The position numbers and the translations under genes are program-made. Positions 16,212 through 24,386 of a stretch of DNA of 64,000 nt are shown in pieces; position 1 is the first letter of the stretch, and each line of letters begins with the position of its first letter. The notes beneath the pieces are model-generated. The model worked only from the letters and a program-made list of their open reading frames with translations. It was not told where the DNA came from and made no database searches. The stretch is from Actinomycetales bacterium (lineage in GTDB: Bacteria; Actinomycetota; Actinomycetes; Actinomycetales; Dermatophilaceae). The stretch is from the NCBI GenBank assembly GCA_016710385.1, contig JADJVX010000018.1, forward strand, positions 124,001-188,000, read 5' to 3'.

Positions 16212-17537
16212 TTAGCTAGCGGACTTCGGCCAGCTCGCGTCGATGTTGCTCAGGGTCGTGTTGAGGTCCTGAGAACCATTGATCCACTTGATCGGCTCGG
16301 TCCAGAAGGTGCCGGCGCCCACCTTGGCGGGCATGAGGTCCGACCCGTCGAAACGAGCAGCGGTCGACTTGTAGAGGACGTCCTTGGCGATCGTCTGGAG
16401 CATCTTGCTCGGGTAGAGCGCCGTGTCGAACGTCTTGTGCGGCGAGAAGTAGCCGGCCTTGCCGACCTCGATGCCGTTGTCCTTGCTGGCGATGAAGTTG
16501 CGCAGCTTGAGGGTGTTGGCGTCGTTGTTGAAGGCGGAGGCCAGGTCGCCACCGGTGAGGACCGGGTTGTTGCCGGCCTCCTTGGCCGGGAAGGCGACGA
16601 CGCCGATCTCGGTGTCGGCCTTGGCCAGGATCGAGTCCGGGAAGCCACCCTTACCGGCGATGAAGGTGGCCTGCTTGAACAGGTAGCACCCGGGCGGGTT
16701 GTCGAACAGCGCGTTGCCACCGGTCTGGAAGTTGGTGGCGGCGATGGCCTTGGTGCCACCACGCACGTTGGCGTCGGTGAAGGCGATCGACTGGAAGTAC
16801 TCGAAGGCAGCCTTGATCTCCGGGCTGTTGAACTTCAGCGTTCCGGCGACCCACTTGTCGTAGTTCTCCGGGCCGGCGAAGCGCAGGACGAGGTCCTCGA
16901 TCCAGTCGGTGATGGGCCAACCGGTCGCCTGACCGGACTCGGCGGCGATGCACCACGGGACCTTGCCGGCACCCTTGATCTGGGCCGTCAGGGCGTCCAT
17001 CTCGGCGAGCGTGGTGGGAGCCTTCCAGCCGTTGGTGGCGAACTGGGGAGCGTCGTACCACAGCAGCGACTTCACGCTGACGGCGGAGGGCAGACCATAG
17101 ACCTTGCCGTCCGCACAGGTGCCCGCACCGACGAAGCCGGGAACGAGGGTGGACTTGGCCGTGGTGACGGTGGCGTCGTCGTAGGCAAGAACCTTGCCGG
17201 ACTTGGCCAGGTCACACATGAGGCCGGGCTGCGGGAACAGACCCACGTCCGGCGCGTTGCCGCCGGAGACGCGGAGGTTGATCTCCGTGTCCCACGAGCC
17301 GGCCTTGGTGTACTTAACCGCGAAGCCGTTGGCCGCGGCGAACTTGTCGAGGTCCTTCTTGAAGGCCGTCTCCTGCTCGTTCCCGAAGCCGTACATCACC
17401 TCGACGGTCGCCTTGCCGGGGCCGGCCGCGGTGCCCGTGGCGGCGGTGGTGCTCGAGCCCGAGCTGAGGCAGCCGGTCGTCAGCAGGGCAACGGCCCCCG
17501 CGGACGCGGCCACCTTGATGAGGGTACTACTGCGCAT
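16212..17537 (-). CDS. Sugar ABC transporter solute-binding lipoprotein
   Basis: A 441-residue extracellular solute-binding protein. The signal peptide MRSSTLIKVAASAGAVALL ends in the lipobox LTTGC, with Cys near residue 23 as the lipid anchor. The mature protein has the cluster-B sugar-binding layout: EVMYGFGNEQETAFKKDL, GGNAPDVGLFPQPG, KVYGLPSAVSVKSLLWYD and GGDLASAFNN. ATG 17537 is chosen over the frame start at 17651 because GGGAG lies about 8 nt upstream and the signal peptide then begins correctly. It is the first gene of the operon, downstream of two LacI-type operators. AglE-like alpha-glucoside binding is a guess from the partners. Confidence 0.93.
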   Translation of the reverse strand: MRSSTLIKVAASAGAVALLTTGCLSSGSSTTAATGTAAGPGKATVEVMYGFGNEQETAFKKDLDKFAAANGFAVKYTKAGSWDTEINLRVSGGNAPDVGLFPQPGLMCDLAKSGKVLAYDDATVTTAKSTLVPGFVGAGTCADGKVYGLPSAVSVKSLLWYDAPQFATNGWKAPTTLAEMDALTAQIKGAGKVPWCIAAESGQATGWPITDWIEDLVLRFAGPENYDKWVAGTLKFNSPEIKAAFEYFQSIAFTDANVRGGTKAIAATNFQTGGNALFDNPPGCYLFKQATFIAGKGGFPDSILAKADTEIGVVAFPAKEAGNNPVLTGGDLASAFNNDANTLKLRNFIASKDNGIEVGKAGYFSPHKTFDTALYPSKMLQTIAKDVLYKSTAARFDGSDLMPAKVGAGTFWTEPIKWINGSQDLNTTLSNIDASWPKSAS

Positions 17538-17680
17538 ACTCCACTCCCTTGTCTTCCTGAAAATCGGGAGGTGCTTCACCAGAGGCAGGAGCCCCGCGGC
17601 GACAGACCCCGCTGATCGATCCGGGATGAGCGATCTCCGACCTTTGAACAATCCCGTGCCCGTCGGTCGCCGTCAAGGGT

Positions 17681-17710
17681 CCGCACGGGCTGGTCGCAGA
17701 GCCCGTGCGG
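17681..17710 (-). promoter_or_regulatory. 11-bp stem-loop in the leader of the sugar operon
   Basis: CCGCACGGGCT (17681-17691) and AGCCCGTGCGG (17700-17710) pair perfectly around an 8-nt loop. It lies between the operators and the binding-protein start, so it is probably in the 5' leader. It could instead be the distant parC terminator. Confidence 0.5.
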
Positions 17711-17729
17711 GGCCGTTGCCAGATTGTTA

Positions 17730-17743
17730 TGCAAACGCTTCCA
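17730..17743. promoter_or_regulatory. LacI-family operator 1
   Basis: TGCAAACGCTTCCA fits the LacI-family pattern TGNAANCGNTTNCA centred on a CG step. It lies about 190 bp upstream of the binding-protein gene and stands out as an A/T-rich island. Confidence 0.7.
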
Positions 17744-17761
17744 TCGGAGCGATGTCCACCG

Positions 17762-17775
17762 TCGAAACGTTTTCA
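17762..17775. promoter_or_regulatory. LacI-family operator 2
   Basis: TCGAAACGTTTTCA differs from the pattern TGNAANCGNTTNCA at one position. Its centre is 32 bp from that of operator 1, about three helical turns, so two repressor dimers could bind the same face. Confidence 0.62.
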
Positions 17776-17819
17776 TCGGGGGCCGAACCGGCTGCCTCGA
17801 GGGAACCCTCGAAAACCGC

Positions 17820-20300
17820 TCAGAAGGCGCCGGCGGGCCCGGCGAGGGCAGCGATGACGGCCCGGCCGGGAGTGCCGGACCCGTCCCGGCGACCGAGGAC
17901 CTCAGGGAGTTCCAACGGCACCCCACCGGACCCGGCGGCGCGCACTGGCATCGCTCCCGCCCAGGCCAGGACGAGGGTGTCTTCGCCTTTGAGGAACCGG
18001 TGGCAGCGGACACCGCCCGTGCCGCGGCCCTTGGGGGGGTACTCGGCATACGGCGTGATCTTTAGGGCCCCAGGTTGGGTGCCGGGAAGGGCAGCCGAGG
18101 TGCCGCTCGCCGTGACAACCCGTGCCTCTCCCGCCGGGTCGACGACGCCGAAGTAGACCGCCGACGCTCCAGCAGCCAGTTTGATCCCCGCCATGCCGCC
18201 GGCGGCGCGCCCCTGAGGGCGAACCTGCGCCGCAGCGAACCGGAGCAGTTGTGCGTCGGAGGAGATGAAGACCAGATCGAGGTCCTCTCGCGGCGTCGGT
18301 GCGGCGCCGACCACGACGTCTCCCTCGCGGAGGGTGATGAGGTCCCAGGTCGGCTTCGAGGGTGCGTCGGCGGTGACTCGTTTGACAATGCCGGCAGCAG
18401 TTCCCAAGGCCAACGGAGGCGCGTCGGGCGCGAGCGAGGCGACGGTCAGGGCGCTCTCGCCGCGTTCCAACTCCAGGTATGCCGTCAGGGGTGCCCCACC
18501 TGCGAGCGCCGGTGCGTCGGCGGTCGGGGGGAGCGTCGGTAGGTCGAGTGCGGACAGGCGCAGCATTCGGCCGCGGCTGGTGACGATGCCGACCTCGCCG
18601 CGGGCCGTGGTGCGCACCGCGCCGACGATGGCGTCATGCCGGCCTCGACCGCCGGTGGCGGGGAGGGGATCAGCCCCTACCGTGCGGGCCAGCAGGCCGG
18701 TCGAGGACAGCAACACCCAACACGGGTCGTCGGTCACCTCGAGCGGGGCCGCGGAACGGGAGGCCGCGGAGGTGACTGGAGCACCCGGCATACCGGCTGC
18801 GGGTGCTTCCAGCAGCACCGTGCGTCGAGGCGTGCCGTGCGTGGTCGCCACCGCAGCGAGTTCCTCGGAAACGGTTCGGCGCAACAAGGTCGGGTCGGCA
18901 AGGATCGCGCGCAGGGCGTCGATCTCGCGCGTGAGGTCATCGCGCTGCTTCTCCAACTCCAGCCGGGAGAACTTGGTCAGGCGGCGCAACTGCAGGTCGA
19001 GGATGTAGGCCGCCTGCAGCTCGGACAGGTCGAAGACGCTCATCAGCCGGCTCTTGGCGGTGGCGGCGTCGTCGGAGGTGCGGATGAGCTGGATCACTTC
19101 GTCGATGTCAAGGATCGCGATGAGCAGGCCCTCGACGAGGTGGAGCTGGTCCTCGCGCTTGCCCAGCCGGTATGCCGTGCGCCGCCGCACGACCTCGATG
19201 CGGAAGTCGACGAAGACCTGCAAGAGGTCCTTCAGGCCTAGGGTGCGCGGCTGACCCTCGACGAGCGCGACGTTGTTGATCCCGAAGGAATCCTCCATCG
19301 GGGTGAGCCGGTAGAGCTCCTCGAGCACCGCCTCTGGGACGAAACCGGATTTGATCTCGATGACCAACTGCAGGCCGTGTTTGCGGTCGGTGAGGTCCTT
19401 GACGTCGCTGATGCCTTGCAGCCGCTTGGCTTGGACGAGGTCCTTGATCTTCTCGATGACCTTCTCGGGACCGACGAGGTAGGGCAGTTCGGTGACGACG
19501 ATGCCCTGACGCCGGGGCGTGATGCTCTCGATTCGAGCCGCCGCGCGGGTCTTGAAGGTGCCACGTCCGGTGGCGTAGGCCTCCCGGATCCCTTCCAGTC
19601 CGACGATTCGTCCGCCGCCGGGAAGGTCGGGACCGGGCACGTATTTCATCAGGTCTTCGAGCGAGGCCTGCGGGTGGTCGAGGAGGTGACGGGCGGCGCC
19701 GATGACCTCGACGAGATTGTGTGGAGCCATGTTGGTCGCCATGCCGACGGCGATGCCGCTGGCACCGTTGACCAACAGGTTGGGGTAGGCGGCCGGCAGC
19801 ACTCCGGGCTGCTGGTGGGTGTCGTCGTAGTTGGGCACGAAGTCGACGGTGTTCTCGTCGAGCCCGCCCACCATGAGCAGGGCGCCGGGGGCCATCCGCG
19901 CCTCGGTATAGCGCGAGGCGGCCGGGCCGTCGTCGAGCGACCCGAAGTTGCCGTGCCCGTCCACGAGGGGCAACCGCATCGAGAAGGGCTGGGCCAGCCG
20001 CACCAGGGTGTCGTAGATCGCGCTGTCCCCGTGTGGGTGGTATTTGCCCATCACCTCGCCGACGATGCGGCTGGACTTGACGTGCGGCCGATCGGGGCGC
20101 AGCCCCAGCTCGCTCATCCCGAAGAGGATGCGCCGCTGCACCGGCTTGAGCCCGTCCCGGGCATCGGGCAGTGCGCGAGCGTAGATGACGCTGTAGGAGT
20201 ACTCCAGGAAGGCGTCCTTCATTTCCTGGGCAACATCGATGTCGACGACTCGCTCGATCACCGGGTCCGCGGGGGGCGGGGGAGTGCTGCGACGGGCCAT
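17820..20300 (-). CDS. parC: Type IIA DNA topoisomerase subunit A (topoisomerase IV ParC / second GyrA)
   Basis: An 826-residue GyrA/ParC homologue. The winged-helix and tower domains carry ARALPDARDGLKPVQRRIL, the quinolone-determining region GKYHPHGDSAIYDTLVRLAQ, and the catalytic Tyr in AASRYTEARMAP. A coiled coil follows (LRRLTKFSRLELEKQRDDLT), then a C-terminal beta-pinwheel with blades from about residue 530. No clear GyrA box is seen (QVRPQGRAAGG occupies a similar place), which favours ParC over GyrA. It is convergent with parE across the 10-kb sugar cluster; ATG 20300 gives the expected N-terminus. Confidence 0.93.
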   Translation of the reverse strand: MARRSTPPPPADPVIERVVDIDVAQEMKDAFLEYSYSVIYARALPDARDGLKPVQRRILFGMSELGLRPDRPHVKSSRIVGEVMGKYHPHGDSAIYDTLVRLAQPFSMRLPLVDGHGNFGSLDDGPAASRYTEARMAPGALLMVGGLDENTVDFVPNYDDTHQQPGVLPAAYPNLLVNGASGIAVGMATNMAPHNLVEVIGAARHLLDHPQASLEDLMKYVPGPDLPGGGRIVGLEGIREAYATGRGTFKTRAAARIESITPRRQGIVVTELPYLVGPEKVIEKIKDLVQAKRLQGISDVKDLTDRKHGLQLVIEIKSGFVPEAVLEELYRLTPMEDSFGINNVALVEGQPRTLGLKDLLQVFVDFRIEVVRRRTAYRLGKREDQLHLVEGLLIAILDIDEVIQLIRTSDDAATAKSRLMSVFDLSELQAAYILDLQLRRLTKFSRLELEKQRDDLTREIDALRAILADPTLLRRTVSEELAAVATTHGTPRRTVLLEAPAAGMPGAPVTSAASRSAAPLEVTDDPCWVLLSSTGLLARTVGADPLPATGGRGRHDAIVGAVRTTARGEVGIVTSRGRMLRLSALDLPTLPPTADAPALAGGAPLTAYLELERGESALTVASLAPDAPPLALGTAAGIVKRVTADAPSKPTWDLITLREGDVVVGAAPTPREDLDLVFISSDAQLLRFAAAQVRPQGRAAGGMAGIKLAAGASAVYFGVVDPAGEARVVTASGTSAALPGTQPGALKITPYAEYPPKGRGTGGVRCHRFLKGEDTLVLAWAGAMPVRAAGSGGVPLELPEVLGRRDGSGTPGRAVIAALAGPAGAF

Positions 20301-20321
20301 GCGTGGGGTACTCCTGCGGGG

Positions 20322-21020
20322 TCAGCGACGGGGGCGATCGGCGGGTACCGGATCGGGCGCCCCGCGAGCGCCCCCATCCTCTCCCACGCTGGGCGGGGCA
20401 AGCGGTCCCGGCTCGCCGAAGCGGCCCCAGTGGGTCACCTCGACGAGTTCTCGCCGACCGCGCCGGAGGCTCGGGCTGCGGGGGTGCGGCACGGCATACC
20501 CGAGACTCACCACACCGACAAGGCGGCGGTTCCGCGGGATGGCGAAGGCGTCTCGGACGGCTGTATGCCGGTCCGGTGGCACCCCGAAGAAGCAGGCCCC
20601 GAGCCCGTCCTCCACCGCGGTGAGCAGCAGGATCAGCGCGGCCATCCCGGTGTCGACGTCCCAGTAGGGAACCGGCCACCGGGTCGGATCGCGGTCGGTC
20701 CAGCCCTTGTCCGCCTCGGCGTAGCGATCCAGGTAGTGATCGGGATCGGACAGGCAGACCACGAGGGTCGGCGCGGTCATCAGGCCGGCCAGCCAGGAGT
20801 CCGGCTCCCCACCCGCGGCCGCGTCCGTGGTCGCATCCCAGAATGTGGAGCGCTCGGCCGGTGCGCGCAGCACGAGGAAGTCCCACCCCTGGCTGAACCC
20901 GGCGCTCGGGGCTCGGGTGGCCCGATCGAGGGCTGCGATCACGACCGCTTCGGGGACCTGGCGCTGCGAGTCGTACCGCCGCACCATCCGGCGCCGACGG
21001 ATCGCCGTGTCGAGTTCCAT
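20322..21020 (-). CDS. Nitroreductase-family flavoprotein
   Basis: A 232-residue protein of the FMN-dependent nitroreductase superfamily. The N-terminal FMN-phosphate-binding RRRRMVRRYDS is followed by APSAGFSQGWDFLVL, VDTGMAALILLLTAVEDGLGACFFG and LVGVVSLGYAVPHPRS, all normal family blocks. The enzyme should reduce nitro- or quinone-like compounds with NAD(P)H; the physiological substrate is unknown. Start ATG 21020 (M-E-L-D-T-A-I) is the family's usual N-terminus; the frame extends to 21110 but would run into the divergent gene. The C-terminal 25 residues are Pro/Gly-rich and unstructured. Confidence 0.88.
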   Translation of the reverse strand: MELDTAIRRRRMVRRYDSQRQVPEAVVIAALDRATRAPSAGFSQGWDFLVLRAPAERSTFWDATTDAAAGGEPDSWLAGLMTAPTLVVCLSDPDHYLDRYAEADKGWTDRDPTRWPVPYWDVDTGMAALILLLTAVEDGLGACFFGVPPDRHTAVRDAFAIPRNRRLVGVVSLGYAVPHPRSPSLRRGRRELVEVTHWGRFGEPGPLAPPSVGEDGGARGAPDPVPADRPRR

Positions 21021-21078
21021 GACCTTATGGTGCCGCCCGTGTGCCTCAGCCGGCATACCCGGCGTGGGACCATGAGGC

Positions 21079-23769
21079 ATGCCGTCCACGTCGCCGCCCG
21101 AAACCGGCAATTTGGTGCTGTTGCCGCCTGGCTATCCCGTGGAGTGGGAGGCCGATGTCGTCCTACGCGACGGATCGGTCGCCTATGTGAGGCCCATCAC
21201 GCCAGCCGACGCCGGCCTGGTGCGCGAGTTCCACGCCGGGCAGTCGGAGGAGTCGATCTACCTTCGCTTCTTCGCCCCGCTGCGCGAGTTGTCCGACCGC
21301 GACGTCAAGCGATTCACCGTCGTTGACTACGACGAGCGAGTCGCGCTCGTCGTGCTGCTGCGCGGCAAGATCATCGGCATCGGCCGCTACGACCGGGTGG
21401 GCGAGGCCACCGCCGAGGTGGCGTTCAACATCTCAGATCACTTCCACGGCAAGGGGATCGGGTCGATCCTTCTGGAACACCTGGCGGCGATCGGGTTCGA
21501 AGCCGGTGTGACCAAGTTCGTGGCCGAGGTGCTGCCGCAGAACCGCAAGATGATCAACGTCTTCAAAGAAGCCGGGTATGCCGTGAAACACCGGCTCGAG
21601 GACGGGGTCATCTCGCTGTCCTTCGACATCACGCCGACGGCGGCATCGACCGAGGTGCGGTTCGCCCGCGAACACCGCGCCGAGTCCTCGAGCGTGCGGG
21701 GAATCCTCAGCCCGCGGTCGGTGGCGGTCATCGGTGCCAGTCGCCACCCGCACTCGATCGGTCAGACCTTCCTGCGCAATATCCTCAACGGCCATTACAC
21801 CGGCACTGTGTATGCCGTGAACCCGGCCGCCAAGAAGGTGCTGGGGCTCAAGGCTTACGACTCGGTGACCGCTATCCCGGGCGAGGTGCACCTGGCGATC
21901 ATTGCGGTTGCCGCCGAGCAGGTGCTGGGCATCGTCGACGAGTGCGCGGCCAAGGGCGTGCGGGCGCTGGTCGTGCCGGCCGCCAACTTCGGCGAGACCG
22001 GCGAACGGGGGCGCAAACTCCAGGCTCGGCTGCGTAAGCGGGCGCGCCGAGCGGGGATGCGGGTCGTCGGACCCAATTCCTTCGGCTTCATCAACAACAG
22101 GCCCGACCTGTCGCTGAATGCCTCTCTAGCACCGGAATTGCCGCCGAGCGGACACCTCGGGTTGTTCGCGCAGAGTGGCGCGCTGGGCATCGCGGTCCTG
22201 GCCTCGGCGGCCCGCCGGGGGTTGGGCGTCTCGGTCTTCGCGTCGGCCGGCAACCGGGTCGACGTATCGAGCAACGACCTCTTGCAGTACTGGATCGACG
22301 ACTCCGAGACCCATGCGGTCGGGCTCTACGTGGAGACCATGGGTAACCCGCGCAAGTTCACCCGGATCGCCCGGCACCTGGCCAGCTCGAAGCCCGTCAT
22401 CGTCGTCAAGTCGGGCACGGCCGTTGGCGGCCCCGCGTCCAGCGTGCAGACCCGTCCGACCGCAGTGCGGCAGGAGGTCTTCGACGCCATGCTCCGCCAA
22501 GCCGGGGTCATCCGCGCCGAGAACATCCACCAGCTGTTCGACATCGCCCAACTCGTGGTTCACCAACCCCTGCCGGCCGGCGATCGGGTGGCGGTGGTCA
22601 CCAACTCGGATGCGCTGTCCCGTCTCATCGCCCAGGCGGCCGGTAGTTGGAACCTCCAGGTGACCCACGGCCCCAACTCCCTAGGCCCCGAGGCGTCAGC
22701 TCCGGAGTTCGCGAAGGCGCTGCGATCGGCCTTCGACGATCCCGAGGTCGACAGTGTCGTCACGGCTTTCATCCCACCGGTCTACACCGACGACGAGCTC
22801 GTCGCGGAAGCCGTTCGCGACGAGGCTGCCCGAAGTGAAAAGCCTTGTGCAGCAACCTTCCTGGGCATGAGAGGGGTAACCGAGTCGCTCGCGGTCAGAT
22901 CTGGCGCCGGCCCGAAGCGGGTCGTCCCGGCATACCCCCTGCCCGAAGATGCGGTGCGCGCCCTGGCTGCCGCGACGCGCTATGGACAGTGGCGGGCTCG
23001 CGATCATGGCGAACTCGTGGCTCCCGAGGGAATTGATCGAGACGCCGCCGCCGAACTCATCGACGCGGTGCTTGCCGAGCATCCCGACGGCCGAGCGCTC
23101 ACCTTCGACGAATCGCGTCGACTCCTCTCCGCTTACGGAATCCGGTTGTGGCCGAGGCGAATTGTGCGGACGGCGACGGAGGCTGTCGCGGCGGCCCGCG
23201 AACTGGGCTATCCGGTCATCCTCAAGACGGCCTCGGACGCAATGCGCCACCAAGTCGGCGCCAGCGGCGTGCGGCTCGATCTGGCCAGTGCCGATGCCGT
23301 GGCCACCGCCCACGAGTCGCTCACGAGTCGCCTCGGTGACTTCGCCGAGGACCAGTTCGCGGTGCAGCGGATGTCTCCACCCGGGGTGGCCTGTGTGCTG
23401 TCCACGAACGAGGACCCGCTGTTCGGCCCGGTGGTCGCGTTCTCGGTCGCCGGGCCGCCGACCGACCTACTCGGCGACATCGGGTATCGCATCCCGCCGT
23501 TGACCGACGTCGACGTCCACGATCTCATCCACTCGGTCAAGGCCGCACCGCTGCTGACCGGCCATCGCGGTGGCGCGCCCGTCGACATGACCGCTCTGGA
23601 GGATCTCGTCGCTCGGTTGTCCACGCTGGCAGATCACCACTCGGCGCTCGCAGCGGTGTCATTGCAGCCGGTGAACTGCTGGGCCGGGGGAGTCGACGTC
23701 CTCGGCGCCGACATCGCCGTGCGGCCGGCGCTCACCCGCAAGGACGCGATGCGTCGGATGATGACCTGA
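21079..23769 (+). CDS. GNAT acetyltransferase fused to an ADP-forming acyl-CoA synthetase-like protein (Pat-type)
   Basis: An 896-residue multidomain protein. Residues about 25-185 are a GNAT domain (VRPITPADAGLVREF, ISDHFHGKGIGSILLEHL). About 210-480 is the CoA-binding and CoA-ligase part (SPRSVAVIGASRHPHSIGQ, GLFAQSGALGIAVLASA). The rest is a second ligase part and an ATP-grasp domain (GYPVILKTASD...). This is the layout of protein lysine acetyltransferases of the Pat/PatZ group, which acetylate acyl-CoA synthetases, but with GNAT at the N-terminus as in Streptomyces PatA rather than at the C-terminus as in Salmonella Pat. ATG 21079 has weak GGGA and GAGG upstream. Whether the synthetase half is catalytic cannot be judged. 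Confidence 0.88.
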   Translation: MPSTSPPETGNLVLLPPGYPVEWEADVVLRDGSVAYVRPITPADAGLVREFHAGQSEESIYLRFFAPLRELSDRDVKRFTVVDYDERVALVVLLRGKIIGIGRYDRVGEATAEVAFNISDHFHGKGIGSILLEHLAAIGFEAGVTKFVAEVLPQNRKMINVFKEAGYAVKHRLEDGVISLSFDITPTAASTEVRFAREHRAESSSVRGILSPRSVAVIGASRHPHSIGQTFLRNILNGHYTGTVYAVNPAAKKVLGLKAYDSVTAIPGEVHLAIIAVAAEQVLGIVDECAAKGVRALVVPAANFGETGERGRKLQARLRKRARRAGMRVVGPNSFGFINNRPDLSLNASLAPELPPSGHLGLFAQSGALGIAVLASAARRGLGVSVFASAGNRVDVSSNDLLQYWIDDSETHAVGLYVETMGNPRKFTRIARHLASSKPVIVVKSGTAVGGPASSVQTRPTAVRQEVFDAMLRQAGVIRAENIHQLFDIAQLVVHQPLPAGDRVAVVTNSDALSRLIAQAAGSWNLQVTHGPNSLGPEASAPEFAKALRSAFDDPEVDSVVTAFIPPVYTDDELVAEAVRDEAARSEKPCAATFLGMRGVTESLAVRSGAGPKRVVPAYPLPEDAVRALAAATRYGQWRARDHGELVAPEGIDRDAAAELIDAVLAEHPDGRALTFDESRRLLSAYGIRLWPRRIVRTATEAVAAARELGYPVILKTASDAMRHQVGASGVRLDLASADAVATAHESLTSRLGDFAEDQFAVQRMSPPGVACVLSTNEDPLFGPVVAFSVAGPPTDLLGDIGYRIPPLTDVDVHDLIHSVKAAPLLTGHRGGAPVDMTALEDLVARLSTLADHHSALAAVSLQPVNCWAGGVDVLGADIAVRPALTRKDAMRRMMT

Positions 23770-23782
23770 TACCGGTGCGAGA

Positions 23783-24382
23783 ATGACCGGCATGCGCAAG
23801 ACACCTCGCGATGTGCCGGGATTCGTGCTGCCTGCCGAACTGCGGGCCGACATTCAACGCGCGGGCTATTACCCCGCACTTGTCGCGGACGTCGTGGGCT
23901 CGGCGGTCGCCGACGACACGGTCACGGCCTATCTGGTCCACCAGGAGACAACCTTCGACCAGGACGCGGTGCGACGTCACATCACCGTGTTGGTCACCAC
24001 CCCGCGCAAGCTCGTCGTCGTCCATGCGGACGACCACGATGACCACCACGAGCGCTCGGTGGCCACCGCCACGAGCGAGAGCATCCCGCTGGCTGCGGTG
24101 CGTGGCGTCATGCTCACCCATGTCGTGTCCGCACCGGACGCCTATGTCCCCGGGTCGCTCGGCCGGGAGATCACCCTGACCCTCGGGTGGGGGGCCGTGA
24201 GTCGACTCGACGTCATGTCGGCGTCCTGCGGGGATCCCCAATGCGATGCCGACCACGGCTTTGAGGGCACCCTGGCCTCCGATGACATCTCGCTGCGGAT
24301 CAGTGCCGACGCAGATGGCGACGCGGCGCTGTCTCGGGCCTTGCACTTCGCGCGGACGCTGTCGGCCGTCATCGGGTCGTGA
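23783..24382 (+). CDS. DUF5998 family protein
   Basis: A 199-residue soluble protein found widely in actinobacteria and usually next to a phosphodiesterase/phosphatase gene, as here. Visible features: GFVLPAELRADIQRAGYYP near the N-terminus, a His/Asp cluster HADDHDDHHERS near residue 85, LGREITLTLGWGAVSRLDV, and a Cys pair in SASCGDPQCDADHGFEGT. The His/Asp and Cys patches suggest metal binding, which is inference. ATG 23783 or the in-frame ATG 23792 may be the start. The next gene begins 4 nt after its stop, so the two form an operon. The function is unknown. Confidence 0.72.
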   Translation: MTGMRKTPRDVPGFVLPAELRADIQRAGYYPALVADVVGSAVADDTVTAYLVHQETTFDQDAVRRHITVLVTTPRKLVVVHADDHDDHHERSVATATSESIPLAAVRGVMLTHVVSAPDAYVPGSLGREITLTLGWGAVSRLDVMSASCGDPQCDADHGFEGTLASDDISLRISADADGDAALSRALHFARTLSAVIGS

Positions 24383-24386
24383 CCCG

